This document shows, one piece after another, positions 5,420 through 12,896 of a DNA stretch of 27,936 nt; position 1 is the first letter of the stretch, and every line of letters starts with the position of its first letter. Source of the DNA: Candidatus Omnitrophota bacterium. Lineage in GTDB: Bacteria; Omnitrophota; Gorgyraeia; Gygaellales; Profunditerraquicolaceae. The translations under genes were made by a program, and so were the position numbers. The DNA lies in the NCBI GenBank assembly GCA_030691585.1, contig JAUYEC010000123.1, positions 1 through 27,936 on the forward strand, in the 5' to 3' direction. The notes beneath the pieces were generated by a model. The model worked only from the letters and a program-made list of their open reading frames with translations. It was not told where the DNA came from and did no database searches.

Positions 5420-8341
5420 CTATTTGAGTGCTGCGGAGGGGCAGATCTGGTTATAGGCGCAATAGGTGCAGGCCATGTATTTAGGAGTAGCGGCGAATTC
5501 CTGTTTGCGGATGCCTTCGGAGACCTGGCGGACCTTGGCCTGCACATCTGCCAGCGCGTCTGCATCAATAACGCCCGCGCCGATAAGGCCCGATTCCAGG
5601 AAATATAATTCTACCTGCTCCACATCTACGCTAAAAATATTCTTATAAGCCAAGGCATACAGGCCCAATTGCAGGCTTTCCTGCGCGCGTTTATCCGCCT
5701 CTTTCTGCTTCTGGATATTAGAAGTCTTAAAATCCACGATCACGGTTTTGCCGTCGCGCTCATCCACACGGTCAAACCTTCCGCTGATACGATTATTCTC
5801 AAAGATAAACGAAAAAGGCTTTTCAATGAATTTGGGCCGCCACTTGCGTCCGGCTTCTTCGCTGAAAAATCTTGTCAGCGCGGCACATCCGGTGCGCAAG
5901 CGTTCCTCCTGGTGTTGGACATCAATAAAACCCTGCGGGTCAAAATTGTCCTTAAACACGCCCAGGAGCTCCGCGAGCGTCATGTCTTTATTCTGCATCT
6001 TAAGTTGAAAATACCTGGTTACAGCTTCGTGCATTGCGCGTCCGTAGATGACCGTATGGTGTTCCAAGATCGGCACGCGCAAAATGTTGACATATTTATA
6101 TTTCAAGGGACAGGTCAGGTAATCGTCAATGTGATAATAGCTTAACTGCACCATCTGTTCCGCGCCGGGAGCTGATTTTCCAGGCGGCAACGCCTGGCTA
6201 GAGGGTGCGAAACGCTTGATCGCCTCCAGCGCTGTGGCCTTTTTCTTTTCCGCCTGTTTCTTTTCCTGGCCCAGGGCCTCCATTACAAATTGACTGATCT
6301 TACGCAGGCGCGCTCCGCCGTAATCATCGGCGCTGGCCAGATATAATTCCTCCTTTGCGCGGGTCATCCCCACGTAGAAAAGCCGGCGCTCTTCCTGAAT
6401 ATGAAAATCACCGCCAGGCAGGACCTCCTTGATCAACTCTTCCGGCAATTCAATGGTTTGAGATCTCCGCGGCCATGGAAAACGCCCCTGCACTAAACTT
6501 ACCAAAAACACCACCCTGAACTCCAGGCCCTTGGCCTTATGAATTGTCAAAACATTGACCGCGTCCGTATCCAGGTCCGCCTCAGCGCACGACGGGTCAT
6601 CTCCGGCCTCGATCATCAGATTAAGGTAATTGACGAAGTTAATCACCCGGTCTTCTTTGGCCACTAATTCAAAGTTGCGCACTAAATTAAAAAACTTGGC
6701 CAGATTCTGGATCTTGACCTCATTTTCCAGGCTCTGCTCTGCGGTGAGGCTCTTGAGATAGCCGGTTTCGGTAAGGAACCGATAAAGTAAGCGGCCGGTA
6801 GATTCCTGGCGGGAAAATTTGAGGAATTTTTCCAGGTCGTTAAGCACCCTTTTTACTTTTTGGCGGAATTCATCGCTTACTCCGGATAACTCCGCGATAG
6901 ACTCAAGGCCATGCAAAACTTCGTAAAACGGTTTATTCCTGCGCCGGGCAAAATGGCTGCATAGGCCGAGCTCCGCCAGGCCCAATTCATAGACCTCAGA
7001 ACTCACCAGGTAATACAGGTTCATTGAATCGGAAAAATTCGCCGCTGTGCGCAGGAAATTGATGCAAAGTTTGACTTCTTCCCTGGCATAAAGCCCTTGA
7101 TTGCCGCTGAACTGCCAGGGGATCTCCTGCATATTCAGCGCCTGCAGGAACGGCTGGGCATCGGAATTGGCGCGCACCAGGATGGCAAAATCACGGTATT
7201 TAAAATCTCCTCCGGTAACCTTGGCTCTTATTATCGCGGCAACATTATCCGCCTCCGTCGAAATCGTATCAAAATGCATCTGCTGCGGCGGCTTGCCTTG
7301 CCTGGCCAGGCCGATCAGGTGTTTATCGATCTTGGCCTTGACCTCAAAACGCTCAGGATTATTATGCTGGATCAATCCGTAGGCGCTGTCTAGGATAGGC
7401 TGAGTGGAGCGGTAATTACGGATAATGTTTATTTGCCTGGAGCGAGGAAAATCTTTTATAAAATTTAACAGATTAGAATATGCGGCGCCGCGAAAGCGGT
7501 AAATACATTGGTCATCATCCCCGCAAACGGTGATATTGCCGGAATCGCCTGATAAAAGCTTTGCCAGTTGATACTGGGTATAATTCGTATCCTGAAATTC
7601 ATCGACTAAGATATATTTAAACCGCCGGCGGCACTCTTTAAGCACGAGCGGGTGTTCACGCAGTAATTTCAGGGCAAGATAGAACTGGTTGGAAAAATCC
7701 ACCAGTCCCGCGCGCTCTAAGAGATCCTGATATTTAGCGTAGCTTGCGGCAATTTCCCGCGCGCAGGCCGCTTCCTCTGCCAGTGCCGCATCCTCGGGGT
7801 TGTCCTTTAACTTCAACGTAAGGTGCTCGGCAAAATCCATGTATTCCTTGGCCGAAACATCCTCGTCTCTGGCCCTGCTAAACAACGAAAGCATAGCTTC
7901 AATAAAACGCGTGGGCTCGGATAACGGCCGGTAACGCTGCAGATCAAATTCAAAAAGATGTTCGCGCAAAAACACCGCCGCCTCCGGCTGGGTCATCACC
8001 TTAAAATCCGGGTTGAGGCCCGCGATAAGCGCATTTTCACGCAAGAGGCGGTCTCCAAAGGCATGGAAGGTGGAAATCCAGATGTCAGTGTAACCGTAAG
8101 GCACCAGTATATCTACTTTTTCCTGCATTTGCCTGGCGGCCTTGTCGGTAAAGGTCAGCCCGAGGATCTCTTCGGGCTTAGCTAATCCTTCAGACAAAAG
8201 CCAGGCGATCCTGCGGGTCACCACCGTAGTCTTACCGGTACCGGCGCCGGCAATGATCAAAAGCGGGCCGGATTTGTGTGTAACTGCCTCTACCTGCTCC
8301 GGATTCAACCCTTCTAAAATTTTGTTCATACTGCTTGACAT
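5420..8341 (-). CDS. UvrD/Rep-family helicase fused to Cas4/AddB-like Fe-S nuclease domain
   Basis: The product is 973 aa. The N-terminal two thirds is an SF1A 3'-5' DNA helicase: Q-motif LNPEQVEAV (12-20), Walker A AGAGTGKTT (31-39), Walker B YILVDEFQDTN (about 244), motif III GDDDQCIYRFRGA, motif V LTIHKAKGLEFRVVF and motif VI RRLFYVGMTRAKEEL. The last about 250 residues form a PDDEXK_1 domain: LTCPLKYKY, GRAMHEAVTRYF, GRFDRVDERDGKTVIVDFKT (nuclease D...DxK) and CTYCAYNQIC. With the cysteine in LTCP, the last motif gives the four ligands of the Fe-S cluster seen in AddB and Cas4. It probably acts in double-strand-break repair, in the manner of AddA with its nuclease. AGGA lies only 2 bases before the ATG, and a second ATG four codons on is possible. 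The start codon overlaps the -35 box of the opposite rpmB promoter. Confidence 0.9.
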   Translation of the reverse strand: MSSSMNKILEGLNPEQVEAVTHKSGPLLIIAGAGTGKTTVVTRRIAWLLSEGLAKPEEILGLTFTDKAARQMQEKVDILVPYGYTDIWISTFHAFGDRLLRENALIAGLNPDFKVMTQPEAAVFLREHLFEFDLQRYRPLSEPTRFIEAMLSLFSRARDEDVSAKEYMDFAEHLTLKLKDNPEDAALAEEAACAREIAASYAKYQDLLERAGLVDFSNQFYLALKLLREHPLVLKECRRRFKYILVDEFQDTNYTQYQLAKLLSGDSGNITVCGDDDQCIYRFRGAAYSNLLNFIKDFPRSRQINIIRNYRSTQPILDSAYGLIQHNNPERFEVKAKIDKHLIGLARQGKPPQQMHFDTISTEADNVAAIIRAKVTGGDFKYRDFAILVRANSDAQPFLQALNMQEIPWQFSGNQGLYAREEVKLCINFLRTAANFSDSMNLYYLVSSEVYELGLAELGLCSHFARRRNKPFYEVLHGLESIAELSGVSDEFRQKVKRVLNDLEKFLKFSRQESTGRLLYRFLTETGYLKSLTAEQSLENEVKIQNLAKFFNLVRNFELVAKEDRVINFVNYLNLMIEAGDDPSCAEADLDTDAVNVLTIHKAKGLEFRVVFLVSLVQGRFPWPRRSQTIELPEELIKEVLPGGDFHIQEERRLFYVGMTRAKEELYLASADDYGGARLRKISQFVMEALGQEKKQAEKKKATALEAIKRFAPSSQALPPGKSAPGAEQMVQLSYYHIDDYLTCPLKYKYVNILRVPILEHHTVIYGRAMHEAVTRYFQLKMQNKDMTLAELLGVFKDNFDPQGFIDVQHQEERLRTGCAALTRFFSEEAGRKWRPKFIEKPFSFIFENNRISGRFDRVDERDGKTVIVDFKTSNIQKQKEADKRAQESLQLGLYALAYKNIFSVDVEQVELYFLESGLIGAGVIDADALADVQAKVRQVSEGIRKQEFAATPKYMACTYCAYNQICPSAALK

Positions 8342-8362
8342 TATCCTGTTTTTAGGTATACT
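8335..8362 (+). promoter_or_regulatory. Strong sigma70-type promoter of rpmB
   Basis: A perfect TTGACA (8335-8340), a 16-bp spacer and TATACT (8357-8362) point at rpmB. Transcription would begin near 8369, just before the palindrome at 8373-8402. The -35 box contains the start codon of the divergent helicase gene (8339-8341). Confidence 0.75.
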
Positions 8363-8372
8363 GTTTTTTCAA

Positions 8373-8402
8373 TGTAGGGGACGGTTTCAAACCGTCCCCT
8401 GC
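8373..8402. repeat. Palindromic repeat (GGGGACGG arm) in the rpmB leader
   Basis: TGTAGGGGACGGTTT and AAACCGTCCCCTGC arms enclose one base. It would form a hairpin at the very 5' end of the rpmB mRNA and lies 41 bases before the ATG. Confidence 0.85.
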
Positions 8403-8443
8403 GGCAATTTAATCTATCCGTAAATATTACATGAGGAAAAAAC

Positions 8444-8671
8444 ATGTTAAGAAAATGTTTTCTCTGCGAAAAGGGCCTGCAAACCGGCAAAGTTGTCTCG
8501 CGCAAAGGCCTTTATAAGAAAAAAGGCGGCACCGGCAGCAAGATCTGCCGTTCCTCAAAACGCCAATTTCTGCCTAACCTGCAGAAAATGCGCATCTTAG
8601 TCGGCGGCCATCCCACGAAAGCCTATATTTGCACCAGGTGCATTAAAAAGGGCAATTTCCTGAAAGCCTAA
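8444..8671 (+). CDS. rpmB: 50S ribosomal protein L28
   Basis: The product is 75 aa, the usual length for short bacterial L28. Residues 1-10 are MLRKCFLCEK and residues 61-66 are YICTRC, giving two CxxC pairs (C5/C8 and C63/C66) of the zinc-binding L28 form. The middle carries KKKGGTGSKICRSSKRQFLP (25-44), the basic rRNA-binding part, and NLQKMRILV. L28 binds 23S rRNA near the exit (E) site of the large subunit. GAGG lies 8 bases before the ATG. It is the only plus-strand housekeeping gene in the window and stands alone, driven by the promoter at 8335-8362 and ended by the palindromes at 8679-8756. Confidence 0.95.
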   Translation: MLRKCFLCEKGLQTGKVVSRKGLYKKKGGTGSKICRSSKRQFLPNLQKMRILVGGHPTKAYICTRCIKKGNFLKA

Positions 8672-8678
8672 ATCTTGA

Positions 8679-8708
8679 TGTAGAGACAGGTTTTAAACCT
8701 GTCCCTAC
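8679..8708. repeat. Palindromic repeat (family A, GGTTT arm)
   Basis: TGTAGAGACAGGTTT and AAACCTGTCCCTAC arms have one unpaired position (TAGAG against CCCTA). It lies 7 bases after the rpmB stop. Confidence 0.85.
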
Positions 8709-8725
8709 CGGAATACGACAGCTTT

Positions 8726-8756
8726 TGTAGGGACAGCATAATATGCTGTCCCTACA
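8726..8756. repeat. 31-bp palindromic repeat (family A, GCATA arm) between convergent genes
   Basis: Perfect 15-base arms starting TGTAGGGACAGCATA enclose one base. It is followed by TTTT and lies between the ends of rpmB and recJ, so it may help terminate rpmB transcripts. It ends 2 bases before the recJ stop. Confidence 0.9.
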
Positions 8757-8758
8757 TT

Positions 8759-10450
8759 TTATCTGAAGAACATATCTTTTGCTTCCAAAATGAGCGAAGA
8801 ATCACCCTGCCAATTGTCCATGCGCGCGCTGTAAACCAAATCAAGCGAATCAGCTGCCTCAAGGCTAGGCATTAACGGCGCCATTCCAAATCCTATAACC
8901 TGCATAGTCACATCACCGTTACTGACCCGGAACTTCAAGGTATCCCGGCGCAAAGACTGCGGCTGCCCTTTCAACTTCAAACCCCTGGTATAAAACAATG
9001 CTTCAGGATTACCCTGGCCATAAGGCTGCAGTTTATCCAGCTCGGCGATCATGCCATCATTTATATCAGCCAGGCTCAACTCCAGGTCAATATCCAGGCT
9101 GGGCAGCATATCCTCCAGCAATAACTTATCTGCGGCAGTTCGCAAGATGCTCTCTTTAAAATTTTCTATGTTGTTTTTATCCATGGTCAGGCCCACGGCA
9201 TGCGCGTGCCCGCCAAAGGCGCTTAAGAACCTCCGGCATTCCAGCAGCGCTTCAAAAAGATGGAAATTTTTTATGGAACGGCCGGAGCCTTTGCATTGAT
9301 CCTTGCCCATAGAGATGACGATGGCCGGCCGATAAAATCTATCCGCCAATTTCGAGGCTACTATCCCCAGCACTCCGCGATGCCAGTCATCTTTGGCGAT
9401 CACGATGATCTTGTGTAATTTTTGGTCAAAATCCCTGTCAAGCAATTCCAGCGCTTCTTCCATGATCTTGCTTTCTATTTTCTGGCGCTGACGATTATGC
9501 GCGTCCAATACCCCGGCCAGCTTCGAGGCTTCTTCCTTTTGCGAACAAAGCAATAATCTCAAAGAAACCTCGGCCGTATCCATGCGGCCGCTGGCATTGA
9601 TGCGCGGGGCCAGGATAAAACTGACAGATTCTGGATTAAAAGGTTTGCCGCTGATGCCGGCGTTCTCTATCAACGCGCGGATACCCGCTCTCCTGGTGCG
9701 CGCCAATCTTAACAGGCCGACTTTGGCGATCACGCGGTTCTCACCGCAAAGCGGCACGCTGTCTGCGATAGTGCCAAGGCAGACAATATCCAGGTCATCA
9801 AACATTTTAGAATTGCTCAAGGCCTGGCAAAATTTATAAGCCACGCCCACCCCGGCTAAGTCCTTGAATTTATAACCTGAATCTTTCACCTTGGGATTAA
9901 TGATGGCTGAGGCCGGCGGCAATGTTGTGTCCGCCGGTTCATGATGGTCGGTGACTATAACTTCGATGTTATGGCGCCTTAATTCCTCTATCTCTTCGTG
10001 GCTGGTGATGCCGCAATCAACGGTAATCAGGAGCCCCACGCCATCTTCTACGGCGCGCCGGACAGCGGACTTATTCAGGCCATAGCCTTCATTAAGCCGA
10101 TGCGGCAGATAATGCAGGGCCTTAATACCCATTCTCTCCAGGGTTTCCTTGACCAGGGCCAGAGCGGTTATGCCGTCAGCATCATAATCGCCGAAAACCA
10201 TCACTTTTTTCCCGGCTGCGGCGGCAATATTAACCAGGCCCACGGCTTTGGCCATATCCTTGAAGAGCGCGCCATCAAGCAGGTCCTGGCTGCCTGCATC
10301 AAGGAACTTCTGCGCCGCAGAGCTATCTATTATATGGCGGTTGATCAATATTTGCGCAAGGACAGGAGAAATTCCGAGGTCCGCGCATAGTTTTTTCTGG
10401 AGGGGAATATCGATCGAAGCGATTTTGAGTATCTTGTGGCTCTGTTTCAT
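8759..10450 (-). CDS. recJ: Single-stranded-DNA-specific 5'-3' exonuclease RecJ
   Basis: The product is 563 aa, close to the usual 560-580. The DHH phosphoesterase motifs are in order: VFGDYDADG (85-93, motif I), a central ITVDCG (142-147), TDHHEP (167-172, motif III) and INPK. The DHHA1 half has KGSGRSIKNFHLFEAL and FGGHAHAVGLTM, followed by the OB-fold C-terminus with LQPYGQGNPEALF. RecJ degrades single-stranded DNA from 5' ends with Mn2+/Mg2+ in recombination and mismatch or base-excision repair. It lies 44 bases after argS on the same strand. The ATG at 10448-10450 has only a distant AAGG (12 bases away), so translation may depend on coupling to argS. Confidence 0.95.
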   Translation of the reverse strand: MKQSHKILKIASIDIPLQKKLCADLGISPVLAQILINRHIIDSSAAQKFLDAGSQDLLDGALFKDMAKAVGLVNIAAAAGKKVMVFGDYDADGITALALVKETLERMGIKALHYLPHRLNEGYGLNKSAVRRAVEDGVGLLITVDCGITSHEEIEELRRHNIEVIVTDHHEPADTTLPPASAIINPKVKDSGYKFKDLAGVGVAYKFCQALSNSKMFDDLDIVCLGTIADSVPLCGENRVIAKVGLLRLARTRRAGIRALIENAGISGKPFNPESVSFILAPRINASGRMDTAEVSLRLLLCSQKEEASKLAGVLDAHNRQRQKIESKIMEEALELLDRDFDQKLHKIIVIAKDDWHRGVLGIVASKLADRFYRPAIVISMGKDQCKGSGRSIKNFHLFEALLECRRFLSAFGGHAHAVGLTMDKNNIENFKESILRTAADKLLLEDMLPSLDIDLELSLADINDGMIAELDKLQPYGQGNPEALFYTRGLKLKGQPQSLRRDTLKFRVSNGDVTMQVIGFGMAPLMPSLEAADSLDLVYSARMDNWQGDSSLILEAKDMFFR

Positions 10451-10494
10451 TGATGAGTTTTACCTTAGACAGGATCGGACAAAGCCCCGCGGAA

Positions 10495-12132
10495 TTACAT
10501 ACTCTCCGGCCGGGACACGCCTAAGAGCCCTAATCCGGAGGCAATAACTATCTTAACCGCCTCAATCAGCGTGACCCTGGCCCGGGTCAATTTATCGTCT
10601 GTGCCCAAGACGCGGTGCAGGTCGTAAAATTTATGGAATGACTCCGCCAGGGCCTGAAGATACACCGTAAGCATATAAGGATCCTGGGTCGCAAGGCAGA
10701 TATCCAGGACGGAATAAAACTGCCATATTTTTTTCAGCAGGGCAAGCTCTTCTTTTTCCTTCAAAACAGAAAGGTCAATATCGCATGCCCCGGATGCAGC
10801 CGGGCTGTTCTTTAAAATACTGCAAATGCGGGCGTGGGCGTATTGAACGTAATAAACCGGGTTCTCCGAAGAGTGTTTCTTGGCGATATCCAGGTCAAAA
10901 TCCAGGTGGCTTGCGGTGCGGCGCATCATAAAGAAAAACCGCGCCGCGTCCTTGCCGACTTCATCTAAGACCTCGCGCAAGGTGATATACTGGCCCTTGC
11001 GGGTCGACATATGCAGCTGCTTTCCGTCTCTATAGATGGTGGCCAGCTGCACTATAATAATGGAAAGCGAATCCTTAGGATTCCCCAGCGCCTCTACCGC
11101 CGCTTTAAGACGGTTGATATAACCATGGTGATCCGGGCCCCAGAAATTGATCAGCCATTTAAAACCCCGGCGGTATTTTTCCCGGTGATACGCGATGTCC
11201 GGGGCAAGGTAGGTATAGGCCCCGTCGCTTTTTATCACTACCCGGTCCTTATCATCCCCGAACTGCGTGGACTTGAACCAGGTAGCGCCGTCTTCTGTAT
11301 AAACAAAACCCTGTTTTTTCAGGTAATCCAGCGCGTCTTCTATCAAACCGCGTTTGCCCAGCTCCTTCTGCGAATACCAGGAATCGAATTTCACCCCGAA
11401 ATCGTCAAGTTCCTTTCTTATCACATCCAGTATGAATCCCGCGGCAAAATCGCGCAGTTCGATGCCCTGCGGCAGTCCGGCCTTTGCAACCTTGGCGATA
11501 TCATAGATATAATCTCCCTGATAATGGTCCTCGGGAAAATCTATCTTCTCGCCGGCAAGCTCCTTCATGCGTAATTCTACGGAATTGCCGAGAATATTGA
11601 TCTGGTTCCCTTCATCGTTAAGGTAATACTCGCGGGTGACCTTAAATCCCATGAAATCAAGGATACTGGCCAGGGCATCCCCTACCGCGGCCTGGCGGGC
11701 ATGGGCCACGGAAAGCGCACCCGTAGGATTTGCGCTGACAAATTCAATGAGCACAGGCAAAGATTTACCTTTGGCGGATTTAAGCGCCTCGCCTTGCGTT
11801 CTTACGATCTCCAGTATCTCGGAGTAAAAATAGTTCGGGCTGAGATAAAAATTGATGAACCCCGGGCCCTCGATCCTGATATCCTCGACCAGGACTCCGG
11901 CAGGGCTCTCAGCCAACCTCTTTTTTATGGCCGCTACCATATCCGAGGCGATATCACGGGGCGGCCTTGATACCTGCTTACTCAACTGCAGGGCGATATT
12001 GGTGGATAAATCGCCAAAGCGCGGGTCACCAGGCAAGTCAAGATATGCCGGCCTCACAGACATACTCATGCCCAGCCCTTTTAGGGACTCTTCAATTACA
12101 TCAATCAATAAATCCTGAATATCATATTTCAT
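10495..12132 (-). CDS. argS: Arginyl-tRNA synthetase
   Basis: The product is 545 aa, near the family's 550-580. The N-terminal Add-1 tRNA-binding domain carries GDPRFGDLSTNIALQLSK (35-52). The class I catalytic site is FVSANPTGALSVAHARQAA (131-149), where the usual LHVGH reads LSVAH. LHMSTRKGQYITLREVLDEV is the KMSK-equivalent region (MSTRKG), and FFMMRRTASHLDFDLDIAKK is typical. The C-terminal DALR anticodon-binding domain has NPVYYVQYAHARICSILK. It charges tRNA-Arg in the cytosol. The ATG at 12130-12132 lies 8 bases from a palindrome and has no clear ribosome binding site. It is followed by recJ. Confidence 0.96.
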   Translation of the reverse strand: MKYDIQDLLIDVIEESLKGLGMSMSVRPAYLDLPGDPRFGDLSTNIALQLSKQVSRPPRDIASDMVAAIKKRLAESPAGVLVEDIRIEGPGFINFYLSPNYFYSEILEIVRTQGEALKSAKGKSLPVLIEFVSANPTGALSVAHARQAAVGDALASILDFMGFKVTREYYLNDEGNQINILGNSVELRMKELAGEKIDFPEDHYQGDYIYDIAKVAKAGLPQGIELRDFAAGFILDVIRKELDDFGVKFDSWYSQKELGKRGLIEDALDYLKKQGFVYTEDGATWFKSTQFGDDKDRVVIKSDGAYTYLAPDIAYHREKYRRGFKWLINFWGPDHHGYINRLKAAVEALGNPKDSLSIIIVQLATIYRDGKQLHMSTRKGQYITLREVLDEVGKDAARFFFMMRRTASHLDFDLDIAKKHSSENPVYYVQYAHARICSILKNSPAASGACDIDLSVLKEKEELALLKKIWQFYSVLDICLATQDPYMLTVYLQALAESFHKFYDLHRVLGTDDKLTRARVTLIEAVKIVIASGLGLLGVSRPESM

Positions 12133-12140
12133 AGAAAATT

Positions 12141-12170
12141 GCAGGGGCGGGTTTGTAAACCCGCCCCTAC
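12141..12170. repeat. Palindromic repeat (family B) at the argS start
   Basis: GCAGGGGCGGGTTT and AAACCCGCCCCTAC arms (12141-12154, 12157-12170) lie 8 bases upstream of the argS ATG on the minus strand, in the place where the ribosome binding site would be expected. Confidence 0.85.
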
Positions 12171-12181
12171 TTTACCCTATC

Positions 12182-12228
12182 TACAGGGACAGCACAATGT
12201 GCCTGCCGGCAGGCAGGCTGTCCCTGCA
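12182..12228. repeat. Family A palindrome with a second palindrome nested in it
   Basis: TACAGGGACAGCACAATGTG and CTGTCCCTGCA are the two sides of the 31-bp element seen at 211-241, but about 16 extra bases lie between them. These contain the perfect palindrome GCCTGCCGGCAGGC (12201-12214), the core of the 20-bp palindrome at 5130-5149. It looks like one repeat inserted into another. Confidence 0.75.
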
Positions 12229-12279
12229 AAAACTATCTTTTACTTGTCTGTGTGGGCGGACGGAAGAATTCCCGGTATG

Positions 12280-12648
12280 CTAAGCGCTTTTTCGCTTACG
12301 CTGCGGCCTGACCATCTTGGCCTCAGACCATAAGCGTTCCAAAGAATAAAATTCTCTCATCGGCTTGTAGAACATATGCGCTATTACGGAGCCGAAATCC
12401 AGCACCACCCAACCCGACTCATCGTTGGCCACACCTTTTGAGAGAGGTTTTATCCCGTCAATATCTAGATCAGAAACGATTGCCTGCGCTATCGCGTTTA
12501 CCTGCCGGTTGGAATTACCGCTTACAATCACAAAGTAATCGCAGAGATCGGAAATCCCGCGCATGTCCAGGATCACCCGCTTCAGCGCTTTTTTAGAGGC
12601 GGCAACCGATGTGATACGCAGGGCCAGCTTTTTTGTATCTATTGTCAT
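12280..12648 (-). CDS. rsfS: Ribosomal silencing factor RsfS (RsfA/Iojap family)
   Basis: The product is 122 aa, within the family's 105-130. RVILDMRGISDLCDYFVIVS (24-43), then GNSNRQVNAIAQAI (44-57), then SGWVVLDFGSVIAHMF (78-93) and a REFYSLERLW tail are the conserved blocks of the Iojap/RsfS fold. The protein binds L14 on the large subunit and blocks subunit joining in starvation. The ATG at 12646-12648 abuts AGAAGG with almost no spacer, which is unusual; no other start with better spacing is in range, so translation may rely on coupling to the DUF5679 gene 16 bases upstream. Both would be driven by the promoter at 12865-12893. The C-terminal KKRKSA-type tail is basic. Confidence 0.93.
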   Translation of the reverse strand: MTIDTKKLALRITSVAASKKALKRVILDMRGISDLCDYFVIVSGNSNRQVNAIAQAIVSDLDIDGIKPLSKGVANDESGWVVLDFGSVIAHMFYKPMREFYSLERLWSEAKMVRPQRKRKSA

Positions 12649-12664
12649 CCTTCTTAAAGGGAAA

Positions 12665-12814
12665 CTACTTGTTCCCCAGGATCTTATACATACCCGTGCC
12701 GCAATCAGGGCATTTCCCCTTCATGGCCGCGCGGCCGTTTTTCATGGTAACTTTTTGTTCATCTTTCATGTCTTTTTTGCCTTTGCATTTGACGCAATAC
12801 CCAGTTTCTGCCAT
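12665..12814 (-). CDS. 49-aa DUF5679-type zinc-ribbon protein
   Basis: The product is 49 aa, with AGGAGG 7 bases before the ATG (12812-12814). YCVKCKGKKDMK (6-17), VTMKNGRAAMKGKCP (22-36) and CPDCGTGMYKIL give two CxxC pairs (C7/C10 and C35/C38), a small zinc ribbon. The YCVKCK...MKNGRP...G.CP.CGTKM pattern is that of DUF5679 as I know it; the function is unknown, though such ribbons often accompany DNA or RNA handling proteins. It is the first gene after the strongest minus-strand promoter here and lies 16 bases before rsfS, so the two are probably co-transcribed. Confidence 0.85.
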   Translation of the reverse strand: MAETGYCVKCKGKKDMKDEQKVTMKNGRAAMKGKCPDCGTGMYKILGNK

Positions 12815-12864
12815 TTTGTTCCTCCTTGTTAAGTAACATAGATTAAGCCGCCCTATATGAGCAT

Positions 12865-12893
12865 ATTATACTCTTTTAGACGGCAACGGTCAA
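12865..12893 (-). promoter_or_regulatory. Near-consensus sigma70 promoter for the DUF5679-rsfS pair
   Basis: On the minus strand TTGACC (12888-12893), a 17-bp spacer and a perfect TATAAT (12865-12870) lie about 50 bases before the DUF5679 ATG. It separates this pair from the CNNM gene ending at 12897. Confidence 0.8.
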
Positions 12894-12896
12894 ATT

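Noticed and set aside
5059..5608. Several overlapping open frames on both strands around the helicase 3' end
   Set aside because: They are translations of the palindromes at 5108-5419 and of the helicase complement; none has a ribosome binding site or protein-like composition.
8342..8420. Minus-strand promoter for the helicase gene
   Set aside because: TATACC on this strand has no -35 hexamer at proper spacing.
11011..11574. Plus-strand open frame of 187 codons
   Set aside because: It is fully antisense to argS, whose motifs are conserved on the minus strand.
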